A DNA stretch of 64,000 nt. Origin: Circinella minor (Eukaryota; Mucoromycota; Mucoromycetes; Mucorales; Lichtheimiaceae). The first letter of the stretch is position 1. Every line of letters begins with the position of its first letter. This document shows, in pieces, positions 25,020 to 36,626 of the stretch. A model generated the notes under the pieces. It was given only the letters and a program-made list of their open reading frames with translations. It was not told where the DNA came from and made no database searches. The position numbers and the translations under genes are program-made. The stretch spans positions 186,001-250,000 of the forward strand of contig JAEPRB010000002.1 in the NCBI GenBank assembly GCA_016758965.1, written 5' to 3'.

Positions 25020-25638
25020 GAGTGAGAAAATGAGACGTGTTTATAAATGTAAGTTTTGAAGGGGAGTTGTAATATAAAAAATGGAGGAAAAGAACAAACA
25101 ATTACAAAAACAATACACACAAAAAAAAAAAAGGTGCAGAAGAAAAAGACCGCGTTTTTTTGTTCGTTATTGTTATGTAAGGTTGTTGTTGTTTTTTGTT
25201 GGGTAGGAAGAGAAAAAAAAAGAAGAGAAAGAGGAAAGTAGAAGCAAGAGATCCCGGCAGTAAAAAAGAAACGTTATCATTGGCTGTAACCCCCTTCTCC
25301 TTTTTCCTTTTCCCCGCCTGTCTTTTGGTGGTTTTATATATCCTACATACCTCGGGGCATAATCTTATTATATATGTAGATATATATATATATATTAACT
25401 TCTTAACAATAGACTTTTGCACGAAATAGCAAAAAGTGTCGTTTTATCTTGTTATTTATTGTTTTAAAAAGAAAAAAAAAGAAGGACGGGAGTTGTTGTG
25501 ATTGTTCCTTCTTTGTTTCCACCGGAAGAAAAAAACATCACATGGTTTCTTTCTTCGTATCGCATGACAACATATATCGTCTATTATTTATGTATAAAAA
25601 GTTATTTATTATCTGTGTGTATGTGCACCTATAAATAA
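25020..25638. other. Upstream region of the Mug70-like gene
   Basis: Low-complexity purine- and pyrimidine-rich DNA containing A-tracts and a (TA)n run near 25378-25395. It serves as promoter of the leftward Mug70-like gene and 3' flank of the hypothetical minus-strand gene. No other feature is recognised. Confidence 0.45.
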
Positions 25639-26229
25639 TTAGTAAGACCTAATTATCAGATCACTTTTGGCTAAAACATATGGAGTTGAAGTAGTTCCTT
25701 GGTTATGGTGGCTGTTGTCATGATCAAGTGTAAATGCATGAGCCGCCTGATAAAAATCTTTTTTATATATTTCAAGAATCAAAAGACTTCTGCTAACTAT
25801 TTATGGGTATTAAATAGACATGTTTTGCAAATGTAGTTCCGAAAACTTTAAGACTTTTCGAAAGCTACGTAATGTATTTACCGTTACCAACAATGATCTA
25901 TCTAGCATTCGTTCAATATTTTCTATAAAGAGATTAAATATGATGTTAGTGAGTAGAGTATGTTGTTCCGTGTTTTGACTCATGCAGTCTTCTACATATG
26001 CTAAATATTTGTATACATCATTAATGTCACATATTTCCATATTAAAACTTTTGGTAGCCCCCATACTTGCTGATAACGCCGTTTGTTTGTGAATATAGGG
26101 TCCTGGATGGACTACAGGGGAGGTGTTCGAAGTGAACATAGGATCACACAATCGAAATGTGTGACAGTTACTACAATATATTACCATAGTACATCGATCT
26201 AATATTTTGGACGTAATATAGTGACGCAT
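25639..26229 (-). CDS. Hypothetical protein, provisional two-exon model
   Basis: A minus-strand frame open to 26298 has its first clear Met at 26229 (MRHYITSKILDRC). I propose a donor at ACG|GTAAAT (exon down to 25882) and an acceptor ATCAG at 25747-25748. This joins in phase to a last exon 25746-25639 ending in DLIIRSY. The model gives about 151 aa. Visible features are a CxxC pair with a further Cys (YCSNCHTFRLC), which could bind a metal, and an amphipathic helical stretch (DVYKYLAYVEDCMSQ). I recognise no family. Upstream exons may be missing, because the frame has no stop until after a TTGCAG that could be an acceptor. Without the intron the frame ends at 25810. The region could also be a gene remnant. 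Confidence 0.35.
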
Positions 26230-26298
26230 ATCTTTATCTTTATGTATGTTTATTGAAGTGAAAAGAAGATTTATAGTGATCAATGAATGTATCTGCAA

Positions 26299-26818
26299 AT
26301 TCAGTTTTCATTATGCCATTCAAAGTTCGATGGATTCGTTGTTGAGAAAAACGGGAAAAAGAAAGGTGGGTAGCATTTTTTTACCTGAATAATTTAAATC
26401 TCATTTTACGCCGATGCTGCGGTATAAAAAATTACTGCAGTGTTACCTCGTATATGTAAATATTGTTATTTGAAGCGACAGTAGTGTTTTTTGAAGATGT
26501 GGTCTATTAATAATCATATCAAACAAGAAGTAGTTTCTTACGACGACCAAACCAAAAAAAGAAATTATGGAGAGCCTTAGTAATCAATAGACTAATTTCT
26601 TTTTTGTTGGACCTTGCGAAAAAAAAAAAAAAGAACGATCGCTTGTGTGACTCAGAATTATACGTACTGGCTTTTCTTATCTAATAGAAAATTATATAAA
26701 TACCCGCGTTACCCTTCATGTTAATTCGCTTTTTTTTTCTTTTCTTTCTCTTTTCATTTCTTTTACTCACACAAGTTAGCTTCACGCAACGGCGGCAGCA
26801 ACAGCGATTTGAAAATAA
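26299..26818. other. Promoter region of the Sip5 homologue
   Basis: AT-rich spacer between the minus-strand hypothetical gene and the Sip5 homologue. It contains a TATA box, annotated separately, and a CT-rich leader directly before the ATG at 26819. Confidence 0.5.
26693..26701 (+). promoter_or_regulatory. Probable TATA box of the Sip5 homologue
   Basis: TATATAAAT lies 118 bp before the ATG and is followed by a pyrimidine-rich leader. The position is consistent with transcription starting about 30 bp downstream. This is inferred from sequence only. Confidence 0.5.
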
Positions 26819-28381
26819 ATGGGTACACACATTTCAAAAACTGCTGCGTCATTTGGTGGCGAGAACAATTCAGAAACTACTACAGATCGTGGATCACTTT
26901 ATCCACAAGGGCTTTATGCAGACTCGCCGACTGACTATTGTGTCAAGATCGTAAGAAAGTTTATTCGCGACGGAAAACTAGCACCATTTTATCAAGGTAA
27001 GCGGAGTATGATGTTTTACGATGCCATAGAGTTTAGGTTTTATATAACATATAATATGCATGAAATATAAATCTAAAAATAATGTTATGTGGTGCTTCGT
27101 TTTTCTTAAATAAAAAAGGTCTTAATGATCCACCTAGGTTCTCTATCACAACGGACCAAGATATTGCTTTAGCTGTTACTTGTTGTCCTAGAACAACTTA
27201 TTTACCGCAAGAGCAACCACAAGACCCTGGTCAACATGGTTTGGTTGGAAAATTCATAAGTGCTCGCAAAACTATGACGGCGCAGCGTATAGGAGAAATT
27301 CCCCCGGATTCAATGGCTTATAGTCGAGTAACAGAATGTCCTATTTGTTTTTTGGTATGTGGTTGAAGTTTTAATTGAAAAAAAATGATACGCAGAAAAA
27401 AAAAGAGGGTAAGGGAGAGTGCTGCTGTAAAAAATAATACGGGCCAAGTTCTCTGGGTAATGTGGTGCATATATATTGTACATGGGAACATAACACTAAC
27501 AATACACACACAAATCCCAATTTTAGTACTATCCCATATGCATTAACTACACACGCTGCTGTGATAAACCAATATGTACTGAATGTTTCTTGCAGATAAA
27601 ACGCTCTGAAGATTCTCCATTGGTGCCAGTACAATGTCCGTTTTGTGTTCAGCCTAATTTTGGGGTGATTCATGTACCACCCAAATTCAGCCCACACTAC
27701 AAGGTTTGTTAATATTCTCTTTATTCCCATTGGTACTCTTCAATTTTCACTTCCCAACATCTTACGTTTTAATATGTTATATTCGAAAGTTAAGAGGAAA
27801 CTGATTATGTATATATTATATGTGTTTAAAGTTTATTTTTACTGACATATATTCATTTCCGCATATAGCAATTTAGTAAGAGACGCACAGACTTGATCCA
27901 ATACGCGTATGGTCCAGATAATAAAATCCGACCCCGACGACGAAATCGACTTGGACCTAATGATCCAGATGTTATTCTAGCTGGTAAGTTGAACATATAG
28001 TTTGATCAGTTAGAACTAAGTGATGAAAGATGAAAGATGAAAGAATGGAGCTAGCGGAAAAGAGGGTTCAAAGTACTGGTAGTATAGTTACTGCTGCCCC
28101 AGAAACGAAATACAATTTTAAAACAGTACAACAATCTTAATGGTATCGCTAATTTCAAAATTAATATGATACCCTTAGATGAAATTCGTCCCGATTGGCA
28201 AAGAAATATAATGATTAAGAATCCTGTTCAGCACATGTCTGGGGTGGGAACAACACGAAGGATTATTGTTAGACCTAATGGCGAACACGTGTTGGCTAGA
28301 AGACGTACAGATGATTTCCATTCTCCTGTTCTTAATACATTCTTTGATACACAGCAATTGGACGCCACAATCTACCGTTAA
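26819..28381 (+). CDS. SIP5: Sip5 homologue (RING-like zinc protein, Snf1-interacting family)
   Basis: Five exons, 26819-26996, 27119-27354, 27527-27703, 27869-27983 and 28179-28381, give about 302 aa. The N-terminus MGTHISKT has Gly2 and Ser6, a good N-myristoylation consensus. The family-specific LAPFYQG motif follows near residue 55. The zinc region is ECPICFL, then [24 protein letters not shown] and CPFC. This matches the cysteine pattern of yeast Sip5 almost residue for residue. The C-terminal part keeps the DEIRPDWQ motif. Yeast Sip5 interacts with Snf1 kinase and Reg1 phosphatase and is linked to glucose signalling. At about 300 aa this protein is shorter than the yeast one (nearly 490), lacking its long central spacer and C-terminal UIM-like tail. 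No broken residues are seen. Confidence 0.9.
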
Positions 28382-31228
28382 GTCTTTCGTATAATTACGT
28401 ACGATAACTATTACAATTACCGGTACTACTACCATCACACATTCAAAATATTATTCATCCATCATTTCTCACTCTTCTTGTTTCCCTCTTCTTATCATCT
28501 CTTCATCTTTTTATTTCTTTCATTAATCAACGGTACTTCATCTTTTGTCACCATATATATATTTGTATATCCCATGTCTCCGCCTTATGTAAATTTTCGT
28601 CTCTGCATTCAATTATTCTTCTTCTCTTACTCTTACATCATATATGTTAAAATAAAAAAATACCATTTTATTACCCTCCCTTCTTCTTTTACCACTGACC
28701 ATAATAATTATCAATCGAAAATAAACATTTCATTTTTTTGTTTCACGAGTCTGCAAAAAAAGAAGCCATTCGCCAGTTTTGGAAGGTAAGCAATAACTTA
28801 CACTGCCCCTCATGATAAGCTTTTCTATCATCTACTTCTATGAAGGTATATGTAATTGTTATTTTAAAAACTAAATAGCTTCTTATGCTTGAATAGCTTT
28901 TTCACCAACAGAGAGACATAGGCTTTTGCTATTCCCGAACACAATCAATGAAAAGGGTACCGTAGTTGCTTTGTTTTTATTATCATTTATAAACATAGGA
29001 ATATCATACCGCATTTTAATTCATAAGGGCCATTAAAATTAAATTATGCGTTGTTGAGTTACCCACCTCCAGAGAATCAAAAGTACGTATTCAAGTATTT
29101 TAAATCATGAGATCAAGTTTTTTGTGTTAGTTTGTAAAGTCAACATCATAATGGCAACAAAAAAAAGCGACGAAATAATACAAGTACATATACAAAAAAG
29201 AATAATATAGAATTAGCACATTGAGCTGCTTAACAATATCAATTACTTATTAGTATCATAGTGCTGTTTTTTGTAACCTTGTTATCTGATTTTATAACAG
29301 TCAACGTATTTACAACAGCATTAAATATATTTTCATGTTCCAATAATATGGTATAAATACGAACACATTTTCAAAAATGGAAATTTTTGTTTTATTCCAT
29401 TTACTATTCGTGTGGTATGTCAATACATATTCCTGATTCTACTTCTCACACTCTTCTGCAGAGGCTAAATAAAATATAATTTAAAGCTTATAAGAATTAG
29501 CATAAAAAAGTCATTATCATATAAAGTTCCCTTTTCTATTAACGCGCACATATTGAAGGGGAGTTTTAGTTATTCAGCTTTTCCTATTCTCAATATACAG
29601 CGAACCTATATCATTTGATTATCTCCCGTAGTAAAAAAAAATAGGACCAGTGAAAAAGCATTATATATACCCAATATGTTATCACCACCCAATACAAAAA
29701 CAGTGACCAACTATTCTTTTACAATGACTATAATTTCCATCTTTAATACTACATACTGTAACTTGGTGTTGATGTTAATGTTTTTAATACATCATACACC
29801 ACAGTTGAATACCTTCAAATTGTTGATCACGGATGTATGTTTTTCGACTGAACCCACGTCGACTTTATAGTATCTTCTGTAATTATATTTTTTTTTAGTT
29901 GAATCAAGGATCTCTGCTGTCATATCGCCCTGCTTCATAGTTCAATGAAGGGGTTTAATAATAGTTATTAAACGCTGTATCCTCGGTTCTTAAGACTTAT
30001 CACGATTTTTTTTATTAAAATTCTTATACTGTTCCTTACAACTGTGTCCATTTGACTTCCTGTTACTATTACATATTATAAGCCATAGCAACGAATTGAG
30101 CTCGATGATTAATCGAGATGATTTTTTCACTATCGGTAGCTATTGTTGGCATGCACGAGGTCAGTTTTATTCTAATGATATATTTTTTGTGGGTGTTTTA
30201 TTGATATATGTGTTTTGGAAAAACACTCGTAACAACCTAAGATGTAAATTTTAGTATAAGGTAGAACTCAAATAGTAGTGATATAATGGGTTACTGACCA
30301 ATTATTTTGGGCAAACTAAGCATGTTAAGCATAGAGAGCAAAGAAATTACAAGAAAAAGATGCTCAAAGAAATTCGATATAGTACATTTACGTATCTTTT
30401 CACCAAATTCGCAAATATAATAAACATTTATATATTTAAAATTGCATAATTAAAATTTAGTTCATCTGCTGTCATATTCTTGCATATAAAAATATACAAC
30501 TTACATATCAATCAGCAGTGAAGTCATAAAAAATCCTGAGTATTCATGTATCTAAAACCATACAAGATTCATATTATATGTATTTAATATCCAGTAGTAT
30601 AATAACTTGATAGTAGTTGGGCTACACTTTTATTCTTATCATCAGAGTGATAATAGATTAATCATTTAGGACATACATTTTCTGGTTTACTTTTTTATAT
30701 ACAATTGCTTGATAATTCAATAACGTACAATTAGAGTACATTATTAAATCACACAAAAATAATGAGTCTTAGTCGAGGCTTCGCCGAAGACTTTATGACA
30801 TTATTCGAGGCAGTACTGATGTAGATTGTCCCACCCTTCCCATTATTTCCCTTTTATTTATATATATATTCTCGACATTGATATCGTACATATTTAGTAG
30901 TTAGTATCATATTTATATCTATTTCCAAATATATTATATTTTTTTTTTTACTCTGTAACTTCGAAACAAATAAAAAAAAATGGTAACACAATCTACATCA
31001 GTACCAGCCGAAGAATAATAGTACTTTTTATTTTTGAATGTTTTTTGTAACTGAGTAGCACAGGGTCTTTGTGTAGCATGAAACCGCCGTTTAAAGTAAT
31101 ACTGCGCCTCGGTGTTCTTGTTTTGAAATTTGGTATTATTTTTTGGCTACCCAAGCGAGGGTTTTCCCACTACCCTCCCTCTAGCTCTTCTTTCATCTTT
31201 TTTTCTTTGTTTTGAAACAGTACGTAGA
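28382..31228. other. 2.8 kb intergenic region with an inverted-repeat element
   Basis: Begins with a pyrimidine-rich 3' UTR-like stretch (28440-28780), followed by AT-rich DNA without convincing genes. The only structured feature is the 220-bp inverted-repeat element at 30800-31019, directly upstream of the second kelch gene. Confidence 0.5.
30800..31019. mobile_element. MITE-like element with about 30-bp terminal inverted repeats
   Basis: The left arm 30800-30829 and right arm 30988-31019 are inverted copies. They share a perfect 17-bp core (GTACTGATGTAGATTGT at 30813-30829 and its complement at 30988-31004) and an outer ATTATTC. The interior, about 158 bp, is AT-rich and non-coding. This is the build of a small non-autonomous DNA transposon or of a long hairpin. 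I see no clear target-site duplication. It ends about 210 bp before the kelch paralogue start. Confidence 0.5.
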
Positions 31229-33621
31229 ATGAATAAGCTTTATCAATCTATTTTATTTCTGGGGCTATTACGCTTAATTACAGCTGTTGAGCCTCCTTCT
31301 CGAATATTGACAGGTATGAATACAATAATACGCCAACAATAATTGGTAAAAGAAGAGATGAATTTGATCTATATTGTTGAACAATGTAAGTAAAGTACAT
31401 CTAAATTTCTTGCTCACAATTTTTTTGGGATAATGACTAGCATGTGTCTCACTCGACCTTCGAATATATTGTTATGGTGGCAGTTATGTTGTGTTTTCAT
31501 CAAACAATTCATTCGATAGTTTGAATGATTTTTATTATTTGGACGTTGCTCAGGATTTAACTGTCAGTAGTTCTGGTTCAGCATGGCAACAGGTACACGC
31601 CAATGGTACAATAAAACCAGAAGCCAATTCCATGTTTGGAATGGTTGTATTACCAGAAAGAAATACAATAGTTGTCACAGGTGGTGCAGGAAATGTATTT
31701 GCCAACCAATCAATTAGCAATCCAACCCTTGCATATGATGCCAGAGCAAACGAGTGGCATACTTTAAGTTCAAATGCTGGTCGACAATCGTAAGTATATA
31801 TTCTATCATACATTAATCAATTTTTCTTCTTCAAAAAAAAAACTTATGAGGTTTTTTTATCCAAATCTTAAAAAGATATGCTGCAGGAACAGCTGCTTCT
31901 TCGGACGGTAAGATTTACGTGTTTGGTGGTATCAGGTACGTACCAGTCATTTTGAATCAATAATAACACACTGACAATGCATTTTGGTTTTGCTATTATT
32001 AACTTTGTAACACCAAAATTATGTCTTTTTATTACAGTGACCAATCGACAGGTGAAGTTGAGTTGACAGACACAAGAAATATGAGAATTTACAATTATAA
32101 TGTAATATATATATATATACTTATAACGACAACCTGCAAATAATAAACAAGATATAAAAAAATAAAGAATTATAACCTACTGTTTACTATTGTTTTAGGC
32201 AAATCAATGGAGAATGCTTGCACTTCCAGATCAATATTATTCATATGCCTGGCATACCGGTGTAATGGGAAATGATGGACGCACAATTTACTATATCGCT
32301 GGTGAAATTGAAGGCTATTTTAAAAGGAATAACGGATCACTGGTGTACGGTGTTTCGGATAATACATTGGATAAAATATTGACATTTAATACAGAAACAA
32401 GTTTATGGAACGAATTAAATGCTACTGGTGATGCTATTCCATCATCTAGAATGTGGCATACAGCAGTACGCAGTATGTTGTTTCTATTACTGCTAATTGA
32501 AAGACCTGTATTGTGTACTTATTAATTTTTTTTACGAACGTAATAACATATATAGAACCTAACACGGACAACATCGTATTATATGGGGGGAGAGAAAGTA
32601 AGTAAATTTTTACTTAGCAGCACCCACCCTTATTTTTGTTAATAAATGTAACATATGAAATAACTATATCTTGGTGTAATATATATATAATTGAAGCTGG
32701 AAGTGGTTCCAATGTTTCATCAGATTTTTGTTGGGTACTGACCACCACTGACATAACCTGGAAGCAGATCAACTTAAGTTCTAGTGCTGGTGCTGGTGCT
32801 CGCTTTGGACACTCGGGTAAGTTGCTATTTTCAATACTATGCTTTTTTACAATGTACGTATATAGATGTTAACAGTTGTATACTTTGAATCCGATAGCTG
32901 CATTTCCTGAAAATAGTCCAATGATGTTCGTCATGTTCGGTGTTGATTCTAATTTACATCAACGTACAGATTTTCAAGTTCTTAATACAGATACCTGGGA
33001 ATGGATCGATCGTTACGAAGGACCTGGTCGCAATTTAACTAATGAAAATAAACCTCAAACACCTAGCAACAATGGAGATGACGGAAATAATGGTGTTTCA
33101 GGAGGAGCAATCGCAGGAGCTGTCGTGGGCTCAATCGCTGGTGTAAGAGTATTTTTTAATGTATTCAGTGACAAAAGCAATTACGTGCTTATAAGTGTTG
33201 CGCTTTAATTCTTAAGTATATATTTTTGTAGGTTGCTGTTATTGCTGGTATTTTGGTCCTCATCTTGCGTAGACGGCGTCAACAACAACAAAGAAGTGTA
33301 ATTAAAACATCTAACGAAAAAAATAGCAATGATGACGCACGGGAAGTAGTCAATAGTAACATTAGTTATCAGACGCAATCTCCACCACCCCAGTATATGC
33401 AATATTATTTACAAAAGCCACAACAACAGGTTCCTCATCAGCAAGTCACTGGTATGATGAGCTCTCCTATAACCAGCCGAACACTTCCTTTATCAGAGGG
33501 ATCATCATATTCTCAAAATCATACTTCCCCAACAACGTCTGTTCTACCTTTTCATCAAAGGCTATACTACACACCTAATCTACGATTGGAACCTGTAAAG
33601 CCTGATGGTGCTGATTCGTAA
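31229..33621 (+). CDS. Kelch/galactose-oxidase-type beta-propeller membrane protein (paralogue 2)
   Basis: Nine exons: 31229-31313, 31441-31789, 31876-31935, 32038-32101, 32199-32472, 32556-32597, 32697-32816, 32898-33142 and 33232-33621, about 542 aa. It has a signal peptide (MNKLYQSILFLGLLRLITA) and kelch blades (IYCYGG, VVTGG, IYVFGG, IVLYGG). A Gly-rich membrane helix follows (GGAIAGAVVGSIAGVAVIAG..LVLIL), then RRRRQQQQ and a Pro/Gln/Ser-rich tail ending in PVKPDGADS. Signal, propeller, helix and tail match the gene at 1185-3704 in order and in the position and phase of their introns. One further intron (32598-32696) is present only here. The two are clear paralogues about 28 kb apart on the same strand. 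Function is unknown; the architecture suggests an extracellular or lumenal propeller with a short signalling or sorting tail. Confidence 0.87.
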
Positions 33622-35357
33622 AAGAATACATACAGTTATTGTTACATACAACAGAGTATATTATCTTTTGCACAAAAACCAAATTCATTATTATCTGTTC
33701 GTATAATTACTATTTCTTAGCATGACAGTTTTTGTGTACTTTATAACTAAATATATAATATAGTATAATATTGACCTGAGCAGAGTATTAACTCAGGTTT
33801 CAAGGGTGCATAACAATCTAACTTTTAAACTGATCACCACTATATTGATATGCATAAATTTAACGTTACCATTAATTCTCATTCAATTATACTGTGATTT
33901 AAAAAAAAAGGTTACTATAAAATCTTTTGGGTGAACAGTAAGTAATACAAAAAGGAAGTTTTTTATTATGTGAAATATTAAAGTTTTAAAGAATCAAGTT
34001 GTTGAACCGTCGGGTTTTATACTTGTTGGAGAGCTATTTTAAATATTTCTTCATCATTATCGTCACTACAATCAGTAGTAGAATTACAGCTGCTACGTAC
34101 CTCCGTCCCCACGTTGAATATCATGACCATCAAGCTTTTCTATTCAATACATATTTGCAACTGAAATTCAGCGTTCATAATAATTTACAGGGGCATGAGG
34201 TGGTTATCAAATAATTTGTGTTTGAGATGCAAAACACTTTCCATTGTCAACACAGTGATTGTCATGGTGGTGGATACTCCTGAAAATAAATGTTTACGCT
34301 CTGAAGTAGAAAATCCATTAATATCACCATTATCTACAGTCTGCGGTATATTTCTGAATCATTGTCGACTTCTGGTTTGGATTTTTTTCTTTCTCTACTG
34401 AAAAATAATTAGAGTCAATACACCAGTAAGAATTACCACTTATCAAAAAGTTATACAAATTCAAAAAACATCAATAATTAATTTTTATTCCAAGCACTCC
34501 AGTATATTGTGATCGTATATTGTTTCTTTAGAGGGAAAGTAATTGCCCCAGCTATATAATCAACAATGACTATCACTGTTGTATTGCTTGAATAATTATC
34601 AATATATTGCCTTGGAGATAGCAATCCGCGAATTTTATTTTTCTGCTATTTGAAATGTGGTTATTTTCATCTTGTTGAGAGGAATGGGAATCATGATAAG
34701 CAACATTTTAAAGCGGTTTTCCCAGTAGACCTTTAAAAGAAGAATCAATTACTGTGGTTGTGAAATATAAAATATAGTTTTTGTATACGTACGTACTTTA
34801 ATATTTCCTGATCATCATAAAAAAGCGTTATTTACAATTTAATAAGTACAGCACATATCATAATACTGACACAAAAATATTACGTAAAACATGAAAGTGA
34901 TATACTGGGATAATCATCATTGCCATATTTATTCTATTTTTTCTTATTGTCGAAAATAAGAATTAACTGAAAATTTTTTATAAACATGTTCTGCTAACTG
35001 TGTCATTGTTATTTGTGTTGCTTTTAATCAATACTTATACAACTTCTCTCTATTCATTTTATCGATGCTACTTGAGTTTGAGCTTTTTCTTTTTCAGTGG
35101 TGTCTTGTTTCAGGGACGTTCCTGTATTTTTTTTTTTTTTGGTTTGTTTTGCAGAAATGTAATAATAGTGCTTTTTATTTTTATTACTATTATTTTTTGA
35201 ATTATTTTTTTGAAGTTGGTTTGTCGTAACCACCAAGCTCAATTTGCATGATCAAATTTAGTTCCATACACTATAAATAGAGCACAACCCGCCACAAAAT
35301 TCTTTTCGTTCACTTTTTTTTTTTTTATTTCCCTCTTATTTATAAGTGTGCGTGACA
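33622..35357. other. Intergenic region of about 1.7 kb
   Basis: AT-rich sequence with short frames (33999-34401 and 35000-35242) that lack family resemblance and look random. The last 150 bp hold the TATA box and T-rich leader of FIS1. Confidence 0.5.
35272..35279 (+). promoter_or_regulatory. Probable TATA box of FIS1
   Basis: TATAAATA lies 86 bp before the FIS1 ATG, followed by a T-rich leader. The spacing fits a TATA-directed transcription start. Sequence inference only. Confidence 0.5.
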
Positions 35358-36129
35358 ATGACTGAATCAGCTCCTATGGTAGAAGAGGCTGAGAAACCTC
35401 TTACACCTGCCGAGATCGAGGTATACATTTTTTTTTTAGTTTGTGAAGAACAAAAAGAAAACTTACAAATTGTATTAAATCATAGGTATTACGGAAACAA
35501 TTCGAACGTGAAGGAGAGTTTGTTACTATTCAAACTAAATTCAATTATGCATGGGGTCTAATCAAATCAAAAAACCTTGAAGAAATTGCACTTGGAATTA
35601 CATTATTAACAGGTATGTAGATAGGTATTTCTCGTATAAAGAAAGAAAAACAACATATATAACTTTCATGGTTTTAATTTTTTTGGTGACATGGATGATA
35701 GAAATATACAGAGATTCACCTGAAAGACGACGTGAATGTCTTTACTTTCTTGCTTTGGGACATTATAAACTTGCCAACTATGGCGATGCACGTCAGTTTA
35801 ATCAACAACTTTTAAAATATGAACCAAATAATGCACAAGCGAAAGAATTAAACAGACTTATTGAAGAAAAAGTATCTCGAGGTTCGTCATGATAGTAATA
35901 GATGAAGATGGAAAAAAAAAGCTGATGTCAAAGGATGAAAGGAAGAGGAGAAGGGAAGAAAGTGGATTGGAGTAAGTAATTGTGGATTGCAAAATGAAAA
36001 ATAACTGATATTAATTGTGATATAAAAATAGAGGGTGTCATTGGATTAGCCATTGTGAGTGGTGTTTTCGCTGTCGGTGTTGCTTTAGTTATTGCAATTA
36101 TCAAACAAAGATCATCAAAACGTAGTTAG
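35358..36129 (+). CDS. FIS1: Mitochondrial fission protein Fis1
   Basis: Four exons, 35358-35420, 35486-35612, 35702-35881 and 36032-36129, join in phase to 155 aa, the normal length for Fis1. The N-terminal arm is short and acidic. The two TPR-like helices pairs are clear: [20 protein letters not shown] with [17 protein letters not shown], then [21 protein letters not shown]. The C-terminus has a single membrane anchor ([20 protein letters not shown]) and a short basic tail (KQRSSKRS), the tail-anchor signal for the outer mitochondrial membrane and peroxisomes. Fis1 recruits adaptors for the dynamin-related fission GTPase. The last exon carries only the anchor, separated by a 150-bp intron whose donor is GTTCGT, weaker than the other donors here; intron retention would truncate the protein and remove the anchor. 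Confidence 0.93.
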
Positions 36130-36557
36130 CGAATGAAATATAGCAATCGAGTAATAAATATCACCAATTTTTTTTCTCTTTTTGAATCATTACAATATTA
36201 TTTATATTCAACGATAAGTAAATGAAGTATACCAATCTATCTTGGAAAACAATAATTTAACTGTCAAGAGAAGCTGTTAAATATTAGCATCATCCTTTTA
36301 TTGTTTAATTTAAAGTAATTGGTTTTCATATAATTTCATTATTAACTTTCAAAAATACAATCCAAAATAGTAGTTTATACATATTTTATATCAGTAGAAA
36401 CATGCGGCAAAGAAGAAGACTCTTAATTGATGAATGATCAAAGATAGACACAACTGAAGATACGCGCTTCAGTCACGTTATCAATCAATCCTTAATATTA
36501 CCGCACACAAACAAACACGCGCTCTCGTGTCAACACTTTTTTTTTTCTACAAGTTAT

Positions 36558-36589
<32 letters not shown>

Positions 36590-36626
36590 TTTTTTTTATT
36601 TTCAACAAAGAGAATAATAAAATAAT
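36130..36626. other. Intergenic, FIS1 to SET gene
   Basis: 3' flank of FIS1 followed by the SET gene leader. A T-rich tract with repeated TTTTTTTA units spans about 36538-36600 just before the ATG. No gene recognised. Confidence 0.5.

Noticed and set aside
28478..28789. 103-aa + frame after the Sip5 gene
   Set aside because: Pyrimidine-rich 3' UTR-like sequence giving Phe/Ser/Leu runs.
33999..34401. Two overlapping short + frames
   Set aside because: No homology, random composition, no splice logic.
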